In this document: piece after piece, positions 48,964 through 56,891 of the stretch
Numbering within the stretch: the stretch's first letter is position 1
Layout: each line of letters opens with the position of its first letter
Assembly: GCF_017873235.1 (NCBI RefSeq)
Contig: NZ_JAGGJZ010000003.1
Span: forward strand, 124,001 to 188,000
Reading direction: 5' to 3'
DNA: 64,000 bases
DNA from: Clostridium moniliforme
Lineage (GTDB): Bacteria; Bacillota; Clostridia; Clostridiales; Clostridiaceae
Made by a program: the position numbers and the translations under genes
The notes under the pieces: generated by a model
What the model was told of the DNA's origin: nothing
Database searches by the model: none
Seen by the model: only the letters and a program-made list of their open reading frames with translations

Positions 48964-49548
48964 TTGAGAGGAAATATAAATCAAATAATCGAAGATTATG
49001 AAAATAGAAAAATTAAAGTTCCAAATATATTAAAAAAATATTCTATAACAAAAAGGGAATTAGATAGAATTAGAAAAGATTACAACTTGAACTCTAGAAA
49101 AAAAAGATTAACCGATGAAGAAATAGAAGAAATGCTTAAACTATATAAAGAAGGGCTTGATACTAATTTAATAGTAAAAAAATTTAAAACTACCATTACT
49201 ACTTTACACAAATATAGAAGATTGCATAATATACCAAAAAGGGAAAAAATAATTAAAGAATTAGATAAAAAAATAGTAAATAAAATCCAAAAATATTATA
49301 GAATTGGATTGGAGAATAAAGATATAGCAAAATTAGTAGCAAAAGATAAAAATAGAAAATCATTTATAGTATTAATGTATCAATCAAAAATTATTAAACC
49401 AATGAGAAGAAAACCAGTACCCAAAGAAATAAAAGAAAGAATTTTACAAGAATTAGCATTTGGAAGAATAAGCAACAAAGATATAGCTACAAAATATAAT
49501 GTATCTGCAGCTTTGGTATCAAGATTGGCACACGGAGAATGTATATAA
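48964..49548 (+). CDS. Multi-HTH DNA-binding protein, probably shortened by a frameshift
   Basis: About 194 aa from TTG 48964 (GGTGAG seven bases upstream). Four helix-turn-helix-like units in a row: IPNILKKYSITKRELDRI-like (about 15-35), LYKEGLDTNLIVKKFKTTITTL (about 60-85), YYRIGLENKDIAKLV (about 110-130), and LAFGRISNKDIATKYNVSAALVSRL (about 165-190). The +1 frame after the stop stays open to 49654 with protein-like residues (GIPEDVKKFINKLEKQIF), so the C-terminus may be lost. Confidence 0.6.
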   Translation: MRGNINQIIEDYENRKIKVPNILKKYSITKRELDRIRKDYNLNSRKKRLTDEEIEEMLKLYKEGLDTNLIVKKFKTTITTLHKYRRLHNIPKREKIIKELDKKIVNKIQKYYRIGLENKDIAKLVAKDKNRKSFIVLMYQSKIIKPMRRKPVPKEIKERILQELAFGRISNKDIATKYNVSAALVSRLAHGECI

Positions 49549-49652
49549 ATACAATGAGAATGGAATACCAGAAGATGTTAAAAAATTTATTAATAAATTA
49601 GAAAAGCAAATTTTTATAAAAGATAATAGAGGTTTACTTTATATAAATAAAT

Positions 49653-49679
49653 AAGGCTTGTGTATATTACATAAGCCTT
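49653..49679 (+). terminator. Hairpin before the ParB-like gene
   Basis: AAGGCTTGTG / CATAAGCCTT, a 10-bp stem with one G-U pair, without a T-run. Could be a weak terminator or a processing site. Confidence 0.45.
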
Positions 49680-49708
49680 AAATATTAAAATAAAGGAGAT
49701 AATGAAGA

Positions 49709-50878
49709 ATGAATCAAATTACAAAAATTGCTACAAGTTCATTACATATTCATCCAGAGAATACAAAATTCTTTGATGATATAGAAGGTGAACAATATGA
49801 AAGATTTAAGAAATCAATACAAGAAGATGGGGTATTAACTCCATTAATAATTGCACCAGATATGACAATAATAAGCGGTCATCAGCGTTATAAGGCTTGT
49901 AAGGATTTAGGTATTGATTTAGTTCCAGTAATAATAAGAGAAGATTTAGTTGATGAAGATGAAAAATTAAAAAAATTATTAGCCACTAATTTTGGAAGAT
50001 TGAAAAATAATCCAATGAAACAAAGTAGAGTTATTACTGAATATGAGAAGTTATGTGAAATAAAGAAAGGTAGACCATCAAAAGTGCGAAATAATTTCGT
50101 AATTTCTCAAAATCAGATTGCTAATGAGTTTAGAATCACCCCAAGACAAATGCAAAACCTTAAAAAGCTACAAGATTTAATACCTGAATTACAGGATATG
50201 ATAGAACAAGGTCAGTTATCTGCAACAGTAGGTTATAAAATATGGGCTAGAATGCCACAGGATGAACAAGAAAAGTTTTTTAATGATATTGGTCAAGATA
50301 AAATAAAAACTCTTTCACAGAAGGCTACACAACAATACATAGATAAGATTAAAAATCTTGAAAAAGAATTAGAGAATGAAAAAAATAAAGAACCTATTAT
50401 AAAAGAAGTTGAAAAAGTTGTTGATAATACTGATTATAGTTTAGAAAAGAAAAATGAATATTTAAAAAAAGAATTAAAACATAAAACTGAATTATATGAA
50501 ATATCAGAAAGACAACTTGATAATTTTAGGGAGCAGCTAAATAAAATGGAAAGTGGTACTAAAAAATATAATGATTTAAAGAAAAGTATAGATAATTTGA
50601 CCAAAGAAAAAGATAGTATCAGTAGGCAAATAGCTTCGTCTACTGAATTAAGTGGAATGGTTCATGAAATTGAACATTTCTTAAAAAATAAGTTAGCACC
50701 AATCACATATTCAAGAGCTTTACTTGACTGCAAGGATAATCCAATAGTAATAAAAAACATTGAGGAAATAGTACAAGTTGTAGAAAAATGGTGTATAGAA
50801 ATGAAAAATCAAATAAATAAAAATAAAATTAATACAGATGAATTAGTAAGTAATGTTGAATTTGTAGAGGTAAGATAA
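49709..50878 (+). CDS. ParB/RepB/Spo0J-type DNA-binding protein
   Basis: 389 aa. ParB N-terminal domain with HPENTKFFDDIEGEQYERFKKSIQEDGVLTPLII and SGHQRYKACKDLGI (residues 56-63 hold SGHQRYKA), then the HTH_ParB part (ISQNQIANEFRITPRQMQNLKKLQDLIPELQDMIEQGQLSATVGYKIWARMP), a coiled coil (about 205-305) and a C-terminal helical domain. No parA is beside it, so a role in transcription, replication or protein scaffolding is as likely as partition. AAAGGAGAT upstream. It precedes the RNA polymerase gene. Confidence 0.8.
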   Translation: MNQITKIATSSLHIHPENTKFFDDIEGEQYERFKKSIQEDGVLTPLIIAPDMTIISGHQRYKACKDLGIDLVPVIIREDLVDEDEKLKKLLATNFGRLKNNPMKQSRVITEYEKLCEIKKGRPSKVRNNFVISQNQIANEFRITPRQMQNLKKLQDLIPELQDMIEQGQLSATVGYKIWARMPQDEQEKFFNDIGQDKIKTLSQKATQQYIDKIKNLEKELENEKNKEPIIKEVEKVVDNTDYSLEKKNEYLKKELKHKTELYEISERQLDNFREQLNKMESGTKKYNDLKKSIDNLTKEKDSISRQIASSTELSGMVHEIEHFLKNKLAPITYSRALLDCKDNPIVIKNIEEIVQVVEKWCIEMKNQINKNKINTDELVSNVEFVEVR

Positions 50879-50975
50879 TATTGAAAATTTTAATTTAACA
50901 AAATTTATGGAGAATCAAACACAAATTAAGAAAAGGTAAAAGAATAGAACTTATTTAAAAAAGGAGAGTAAATAT

Positions 50976-51065
50976 ATGATTACATTAAAATTGAAATTTA
51001 TTATAGGAGATTATTATAACTTTCGATCGTTAGTGCCAAACATTGGGTACTTTAAAAGTATTTAA
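50976..51065 (+). CDS. Leader peptide-sized ORF before the RNA polymerase gene
   Basis: 29 aa from ATG 50976 with a clear AAAGGAGAG. Sequence begins MITLKLKFIIGDYYNFRSLV. Not recognised. It sits between the ParB-like gene and the RNA polymerase gene; it could be a real small protein or a leader peptide. Confidence 0.4.
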   Translation: MITLKLKFIIGDYYNFRSLVPNIGYFKSI

Positions 51066-51121
51066 AATTACTATTTTAAAACCTTAATTCAAAAAGATTT
51101 AAAAGGAGGAAAAGAGAATTT

Positions 51122-54100
51122 ATGGTAAAACAACAACAATTTAAGATAGACTATGTAAGAGATAATAATAAGATAAAAGAGATAGCATTAAGTAAAAATG
51201 TAATAATAGAAGCATTACAAATATATTTAGATAAAGAATTTAAGGACGGAGAACATATAAGCCAATTAATAAAAGTTATATTAAAAAAAGGTCAAGAATT
51301 AGAAACTTTAAAAAAAGGAATAACTTATAACAACATCGATTATATTCCTTTATTAACTTCACCATCTATGCAGAAAGCTGAAGAAGATAAATATAAATTG
51401 GAGTACATATTTATTAAAAAAGATCTTGCTGGATTTAAAGATAAATTAGAGGATATATTAAGTTTAAGCAAATGTAAAAACTGGGAAAACAAAGAAATGA
51501 GTATAGTTAAAGATGTTACTGCAAGACTGGGATTAGCAACATCAGGTACATATAAAATTAATCATAATTTTAGCTTTATTATTCTTCCAGAAGAAACATA
51601 TACATATTTAACTAATAACTATATAGCATTTAGAAATAAAGATTATAGTGAAACTGTAGATATAAAACCAGACTCAGATTTAGAAGCATATAAACATACC
51701 ATTTTTGATGGATTTGGACTAATGAGTAATAATATGGCTAGTATAATTCAAAAGCAGTTAAATAAAGATTATAGAGTAGATTTTGCAATAATACGTGCTT
51801 ATAATGGACTAGCTATAAAAGGCTTATGTTTACGTTTTGATTGGAATAAATACTTTAAAGAAAATTATATAAAAGATACTGATTTTATAAAAAAAACTGA
51901 ACATGGTTTTGAGATAAAAGATTATAAAGATGAGTGGAAAGATACTAATGTAGATTTTATTTTAACTGAATCTCAAGTTAAATGGTTAAAAAATTGGATT
52001 AATTTAGAAGAGTGGCAAAATGCAAAAGATAATTTTGAGGATAAATATAAAACAATAATTAATAGCTTATATATTACTAAAACTAATAAGAATCCTAAAA
52101 TGCTTAAAACTCATATTTTAACCAATTATCAATTACTAAATAATTTAGCAATTACAAGTCAAGAATTAGAAGAAATAAGTAAACCTACAGAAGATTATTA
52201 TAAAAAAATATTAGATTATAATATAGATTCAATAAGACTCTTCATGGGGGATATAGCAAGGTTTAATGATACAGAATTAAGTGCAAGTACAAAAGTACAA
52301 TTCTTGTTGCAGACATTAGGAGATAAGGCATTAAGGATTAGAGAAGTTAGAGAAATAATCCAAAATATGATAACTAAAAAGATAAGTGAGGCAGCAGGAG
52401 GAAAAGTATATGTTGAAGGTGGTTATAAATTAGCTGCGTGTTGTCCTATTAGTTTCTGTAATTGGATTATGACTAGAGATCCAGGTAATAATGGATTACA
52501 AGAAAGAGAGTATTATATACCAAAATGGAATAATGAAAAGGTTGTAATGAGTAGAAATCCTATTGCTTGTTTTCAGGAAATACAAAGAACAGAAATAGTT
52601 GATAAAGAAAATATAAATAAATGGTTAGGAGATTATACACCAGAGTTAATTTTTTATAACCAAAAAGATGATACAGCTATGTTGATGTCAGGTGAAGATT
52701 TTGATGGTGATGGTAATTTAGTTATTAAAAATGATATTATATATAATTCTGTTATTAAACCAGACGAAATTTTTGTTAATTTAAACGATAGTAAAGTAGA
52801 TACTCCAAAACATAAATATACAAAAGAGCAAAGGTTTGAAGATGAAATAGCTAGTAGTGGAAATATGATTGGAAAAATAGCTAATTGTACAAGTGTTATA
52901 AATAGTTTAGCTCAAAGATCGTATTATTTTAAAAAAGATAATTATGATAAATGTTATGAATGGAAGGATTTATTTTTAAGATATTTAAATAAAAAATTTA
53001 AATCTGATAGAAAAACTTTAAAAGAATTTGATGAAAATACAAGAAAAGAAGAAAAAGAAAATTTTAAAAAATGCTTAGAGAAAAATTTAAAAAATAATAA
53101 GATAGAAGAAGAAAAAAATTTAAGTATAGATAAACAAAAAGAGTTAATTGCAAAACATTTTAAAAAATATAAATTAGATAGTTATAAAGCAATAGAATTT
53201 AGCATGATGGCAATAGATGCTCCAAAAACTTTAAAATTTCCTACCAAAGATGAGTTAAAGGAATTAGAAAAATATTTAAATAGTAAGAATCCGAGGTTTT
53301 TATGCTATTTAGATAAGTGCAAAAAAGATGAAACAAAATTTTATAACTCTACTTTGGAAATGAATGCAAGTAGAATAGCTTATACATTATTAAAAGAAAA
53401 TTTGAAACTAAAAAAAGGTGAATTTAAAAATGAATTAGATAAACAAGTATATTATGCAAGTGGAGAATCTAAAGAAATTTTATATAAAGAGTTAGAAAAA
53501 TATAAAAATGATATATGTATTTTAAATGCTGCTATATTAGATTTATATAAAGAGTTTAAAGAATGTAAAGATTTAGAAAAAATAAGAAATAAATTTAATT
53601 TATCTGAAGATGAGTATAATGAGAAGGAAGTATACAGTTTTAAGACTTTATATTTTATAGATAAATATAGAGATATAATTAAAAATTTAGATCTAAGTAT
53701 AGTTGTAGATAATTTATTGCAGCTTAAAGTAAGCACAAATTTTTTACTTAATATAGCTTTTGATACGTTAGAAACTTGCATTAAAAATACTTATAAAGAT
53801 GTAACTAAGACTTATATAGAAGATAAAAATGGAGATATAGACTGGCTATTTAAGAGATATAGAAAGATTGATACTAAATTAAGTAGTAATAGATTGATTA
53901 ATAAAGATATTATAAAACACAATAAAAAATTAGGACAAGATATTATAAAATTAAGTTTTAAAAAAAATGATGATGTAGATATTGAGATAAAAGATATATT
54001 AACTGTAGAAGAAGATTATTTAATAGATAAAAATAATAATAAATTAGAGTTATATAAAGATAAAAAAGGATTAATAGAAGATAATAAAAAAATAGAAATA

Positions 54101-54157
54101 TTAGATTATAAGATAAATAAGAAAAGTGTACAGATAGAAGTGAAAATAATAAATTAG
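51122..54157 (+). CDS. Single-subunit RNA polymerase of the YonO/QDE-1 (RdRP-like, two-barrel) class
   Basis: 1011 aa. The catalytic loop SGEDFDGDGNLVI carries DFDGD at residues 526-530, the Mg-binding three-Asp motif of double-psi-barrel RNA polymerases. 48 residues before it, VVMSRNPIACFQEIQRTEIV (RNP at 478-480) matches in place and pattern the RNPCLHPGDI block that precedes SGGDLDGD in eukaryotic RNA-dependent RNA polymerases and their phage relative YonO. It is not a T7-type polymerase and far too short for RpoB/RpoC. By analogy with SPbeta YonO it probably transcribes phage DNA without host sigma. The C-terminal 400 residues are Lys/Asp-rich and unassigned. AAAAGGAGGAAAAG upstream. Confidence 0.82.
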   Translation: MVKQQQFKIDYVRDNNKIKEIALSKNVIIEALQIYLDKEFKDGEHISQLIKVILKKGQELETLKKGITYNNIDYIPLLTSPSMQKAEEDKYKLEYIFIKKDLAGFKDKLEDILSLSKCKNWENKEMSIVKDVTARLGLATSGTYKINHNFSFIILPEETYTYLTNNYIAFRNKDYSETVDIKPDSDLEAYKHTIFDGFGLMSNNMASIIQKQLNKDYRVDFAIIRAYNGLAIKGLCLRFDWNKYFKENYIKDTDFIKKTEHGFEIKDYKDEWKDTNVDFILTESQVKWLKNWINLEEWQNAKDNFEDKYKTIINSLYITKTNKNPKMLKTHILTNYQLLNNLAITSQELEEISKPTEDYYKKILDYNIDSIRLFMGDIARFNDTELSASTKVQFLLQTLGDKALRIREVREIIQNMITKKISEAAGGKVYVEGGYKLAACCPISFCNWIMTRDPGNNGLQEREYYIPKWNNEKVVMSRNPIACFQEIQRTEIVDKENINKWLGDYTPELIFYNQKDDTAMLMSGEDFDGDGNLVIKNDIIYNSVIKPDEIFVNLNDSKVDTPKHKYTKEQRFEDEIASSGNMIGKIANCTSVINSLAQRSYYFKKDNYDKCYEWKDLFLRYLNKKFKSDRKTLKEFDENTRKEEKENFKKCLEKNLKNNKIEEEKNLSIDKQKELIAKHFKKYKLDSYKAIEFSMMAIDAPKTLKFPTKDELKELEKYLNSKNPRFLCYLDKCKKDETKFYNSTLEMNASRIAYTLLKENLKLKKGEFKNELDKQVYYASGESKEILYKELEKYKNDICILNAAILDLYKEFKECKDLEKIRNKFNLSEDEYNEKEVYSFKTLYFIDKYRDIIKNLDLSIVVDNLLQLKVSTNFLLNIAFDTLETCIKNTYKDVTKTYIEDKNGDIDWLFKRYRKIDTKLSSNRLINKDIIKHNKKLGQDIIKLSFKKNDDVDIEIKDILTVEEDYLIDKNNNKLELYKDKKGLIEDNKKIEILDYKINKKSVQIEVKIIN

Positions 54158-54160
54158 TAA

Positions 54161-54187
54161 GGTTAAGGGTGTATCCACACCCTTTTA
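54161..54187 (+). terminator. Terminator after the RNA polymerase gene
   Basis: GGGTGT-ATCC-ACACCC extended by AA/TT, then TTTT. Confidence 0.75.
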
Positions 54188-54242
54188 CCTTTCTGTGATG
54201 GATAAGTATATCCAGAAAATTAAATAAGAAGGGATGGTTTAT

Positions 54243-54440
54243 ATGGAAAAGAAAAAATATTATGTATTGAAAAATAAAAATATGGCTATAACAATAAGTT
54301 TTTTATTAAATAAGCCTTTTTATACATTTGATGATAGATTTAATGAAGGTAAAAAAGTTTACAGTTTTGAAGATGATGATAAATTTAGAGAAATATTAAC
54401 ATTAGTTAGTAAAATCAGAACTGAAAATAGTAATTATTAA
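54243..54440 (+). CDS. Small hypothetical protein between polymerase and helicase
   Basis: About 65 aa; ATG 54243 with AAGGGATGG upstream (an in-frame GTG-type start at 54234 is also possible). MEKKKYYVLKNKNMAITISF then FYTFDDRFNEGKKVYSFEDDDKF. The pattern resembles small phage proteins of about 60-70 residues with unknown role. Confidence 0.55.
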   Translation: MEKKKYYVLKNKNMAITISFLLNKPFYTFDDRFNEGKKVYSFEDDDKFREILTLVSKIRTENSNY

Positions 54441-54464
54441 TGTATAGAAAGGATGGATTTATGA

Positions 54465-56090
54465 ATGAGCAAAAAATTAAATTTAAATTGGGTAAGTGAT
54501 GCGATAGGTGAAGATTACAAGAAATGGAAAAAAGGTGATGTTGTAAAAATACAAGCTCAAACAGGAACTGGGAAAACATATTTTATAACAGGAGCAAAGA
54601 ATTTTAAGGGATTAATAGGAATGATGAATCGTTTTGAAAAAATGATTTATATATGCAATAGAATAGAATTAAAAAGGCAGATCAAATTAGAACTACTGAA
54701 AAAGTTTAATAAAGAAATAATTTATAAAGATGATAAAAAAGTTGATACAGATTGGTTGGATAAACAATGCGTCATAGGAAATGTAGTAATAACAAGTTAT
54801 CATGCAATTTCAGAAGGAAAATTAGATAATATTTACTTAGATAAAAATAATAATTTAGAAGAGTTTGATTATATAATATGTGATGAATGTCATTTTTTTT
54901 TAACAGATAGTAGTTACAATAATAAAACTTATTTAGCTTTTGAAGAATTAATAACACAAGTTCATTTAAACTCAATAAAAATATTTATAAGTGCAACAAT
55001 GGATGAAGTTAATAATGCTATAAATAAAAATTTTAATAAAAGAATATTACCAGGAAAACATAAGATATTTGAATATGATACAAATAGAGATTACAGCTAT
55101 TTAAATGTGAAATATTTTAAAAATTTAGAAGATGACATATTTAAATTAATAAAAAATGATAATAGTAATTATAAATGGCTTATATTTGTAACCTCTAAAA
55201 AGAAAGGGGAAAATTTAAAGAATAAGCTAAATAATAGTAATATAAGTACAGAATTTATTTATTCAAATAAAAAAAGTAAAGAAAAAGAAAATATATTAAG
55301 TACAAATAGTTTCATATCGAAAGTTTTAATAACTACTAAGTGTTTAGATAACGGTGTAAATATTAAAGATAAAAAAGTTAAAAATTTAGTAGTTATAGCA
55401 TATGATAAAGTTACTTTTATACAAGAAATAGGAAGAAAAAGGTTAAATATAGAAGATGCTGAAGAAATTAATTTATATATACCTTGTTTAGATTTAAGAG
55501 TATGTAATACCATACTTAAAAAGTATAGAGAAAAAAATGAGCAATTAAAATTATTTGATGAGAATATAAATGAATTTAAAAGAAAATATAATCATAATCC
55601 GTCTTATTCTAAAGATTTATTTTATTTAACATCAAATAACGAGTATAAGGTAAACTTATCAGGCTATGCAAGATTTTTAACTGATAATTATTTTATTAAA
55701 ACCTTAAAAAAAGATTTATCAGAAGATAAGTTCGCATATATAAAAAGACAATTGGAGTGGTTAGGATTGGAAGATACTTTTGATGAAAGAAATTTAATAG
55801 AAAATGTTGTAGATAATAAAGAAAAAAATACTTTAGACGATTATTTAAAAAATATATTAGGTAAAAAACTATTTGAACAAGAACAACAAGAATTATCTAA
55901 TTTAATAGTTAATGAATTAATAAGTATAAAAATTAATAAAGATTATAGAACTAAGAAGTTGAGACCTTCTACTATGGAAAATATAATTAGAAATGATTTA
56001 GAATTAAATTATGCGATAAGTGAAACGGGTAAAGAAAGTAAAGGTGTTAATAGAGGAAAAAGATATATTATTTTTAAGAAGATACAATAA
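54465..56090 (+). CDS. SF2 DEAD/DEAH-like helicase
   Basis: 541 aa. Walker A QAQTGTGKT (30-38), motif Ia YICNRIELKRQ, motif II DECH at 140-143, motif III SAT (176-178), motif V VLITTKCLDNGVNIKD and motif VI QEIGRKRL (from 320). All helicase motifs are present, so the enzyme is probably active. The C-terminal 200 residues are family-specific and unassigned. It follows the RNA polymerase gene with one small gene between, suggesting shared work on the element's DNA or transcripts. Confidence 0.88.
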   Translation: MSKKLNLNWVSDAIGEDYKKWKKGDVVKIQAQTGTGKTYFITGAKNFKGLIGMMNRFEKMIYICNRIELKRQIKLELLKKFNKEIIYKDDKKVDTDWLDKQCVIGNVVITSYHAISEGKLDNIYLDKNNNLEEFDYIICDECHFFLTDSSYNNKTYLAFEELITQVHLNSIKIFISATMDEVNNAINKNFNKRILPGKHKIFEYDTNRDYSYLNVKYFKNLEDDIFKLIKNDNSNYKWLIFVTSKKKGENLKNKLNNSNISTEFIYSNKKSKEKENILSTNSFISKVLITTKCLDNGVNIKDKKVKNLVVIAYDKVTFIQEIGRKRLNIEDAEEINLYIPCLDLRVCNTILKKYREKNEQLKLFDENINEFKRKYNHNPSYSKDLFYLTSNNEYKVNLSGYARFLTDNYFIKTLKKDLSEDKFAYIKRQLEWLGLEDTFDERNLIENVVDNKEKNTLDDYLKNILGKKLFEQEQQELSNLIVNELISIKINKDYRTKKLRPSTMENIIRNDLELNYAISETGKESKGVNRGKRYIIFKKIQ

Positions 56091-56092
56091 GT

Positions 56093-56149
56093 TTGTTCCA
56101 CTTTTACTATCGAATTTATTATATAAAAAATATAGTAGAATTGGAACAA
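56093..56149. repeat. 18-bp imperfect inverted repeat after the helicase gene
   Basis: TTGTTCCACTTTTACTAT at 56093-56110 and the complement of TTGTTCCAATTCTACTAT at 56132-56149 (15 of 18 match). No T-run follows, so it is more likely an operator or recombination site than a terminator; a weak terminator is possible. Confidence 0.45.
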
Positions 56150-56188
56150 TTTATAATAAGTATATATAATAACATATATTGACTTTTA

Positions 56189-56218
56189 TTGACTTTTTCA
56201 GTGATGAAGTTATATAAT
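56189..56218 (+). promoter_or_regulatory. Promoter upstream of a non-coding stem-loop region
   Basis: TTGACT at 56189-56194 and TATAAT at 56213-56218, spacing 18. No ORF with a start follows for several hundred bases, so the transcript should be non-coding. Confidence 0.55.
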
Positions 56219-56224
56219 AAGAGT

Positions 56225-56600
56225 GTAAAACAAAATATGTTTTATATAAATATGATGTTAAGTATAGGGAGGTTTTGCAATAATAGAGCAATAAAGTGCT
56301 TACATTAAACCTATCCCAAAGATTATAACTCTATAATAATGAGAGTAATCGGTATTAAGTTTTGTCGGTAACCAGTATCCGTCTAATAAATAACTGGTTC
56401 GTCATGTTTTGTCGCTTACCGATATGCGACTAATAAATAGTCGGTTTGTAATGTTTAAAAAAATATTTTTAGTAGTTGATAAAATAGTTAATTATAGTAT
56501 AATTATAAATAATAAAAGCGGTGAACTTCTACCAGTAAGTGAAGAGCTAAAAAAGTGGTGAATCTCAGCCAATAAATGAGAATAAAAAATAAATTCCTTA
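56225..56600 (+). ncRNA. Putative non-coding RNA with two families of tandem stem-loops
   Basis: Family R: two 47-nt units starting at 56371 and 56418, plus a half unit from 56348. They share CTAATAAATA loops, but stems differ with compensation (ACCAGT/ACTGGT in the first, ACCGA/TCGGT in the second). Family S: 37-nt units at 56518 and 56555 with stems CTTC/GAAG and TCTC/GAGA around CCAGTAAGT and CCAATAAAT. Loops of all four follow a common C-x-A-R-TAA-R-T pattern. Paired changes argue for selection on RNA structure. Role unknown; it lies between the helicase and ToxIN. Confidence 0.5.
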
Positions 56601-56666
56601 TATATAAATAAAAATTAAGTATTACCTCTAAAAATATAACTTATACACATTTTATTTTAAAAAGTA

Positions 56667-56694
56667 TTGACTTTACTTGCAATAGATGTATAAT
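56667..56694 (+). promoter_or_regulatory. Promoter of the type III antitoxin RNA / toxN locus
   Basis: TTGACT (56667-56672), 16-bp spacer, TATAAT (56689-56694). Transcription would start about 30 bases before the tandem repeats. Confidence 0.7.
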
Positions 56695-56734
56695 AATAAA
56701 TATAGAAGATAGTTCTTAGTAATTATCTTTCAAT

Positions 56735-56842
56735 ATCTGGGTGTTCAACTACCTTATCTTTTATAGATTAAAATGATGGACGTTAAATCTGGGTGTTCAA
56801 CTACCTTATCTTTTATAGATTAAAATGATGGACGTTAAATCT
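56735..56842 (+). ncRNA. toxI: Type III antitoxin RNA (ToxI-like): two 52-nt tandem repeats
   Basis: The unit beginning ATCTGGGTGTTCAACTACC is repeated exactly at 56735 and 56787 (period 52), with a few bases of a third copy at 56839. In type III systems such repeats form pseudoknot RNAs that bind and neutralise the toxin; ToxN cuts the precursor at the A-rich step between repeats. Internal pairing ATCT/AGAT and a GGGT/ACC pair are visible. Two repeats of 52 nt are few and long compared with the 36-nt repeats of classical ToxI. Confidence 0.82.
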
Positions 56843-56843
56843 T

Positions 56844-56873
56844 AAAGAGAACTGATTAGTTCTCTTTTTTTAT
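56844..56873 (+). terminator. Terminator between antitoxin RNA and toxN
   Basis: AAGAGAACT-GATT-AGTTCTCTTTTTTT. In type III loci this leaky terminator sets the excess of antitoxin RNA over toxin mRNA. Confidence 0.88.
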
Positions 56874-56891
56874 ACACAAAGGGGAAATACT

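Noticed and set aside
49709-50878. Complete ParAB partition system
   Set aside because: No ParA or ParM ATPase gene is found beside it or elsewhere in the window.
51122-54157. Polymerase gene as an integrated RNA virus RdRP
   Set aside because: The GDD palm motif of viral RdRPs is absent; the DFDGD barrel motif and the phage gene context point to the YonO class.
56735-56842. Tandem repeat as a CRISPR array
   Set aside because: Repeats are directly adjacent (period 52, no spacers) and are followed by a terminator and a ToxN gene; no cas genes are near.
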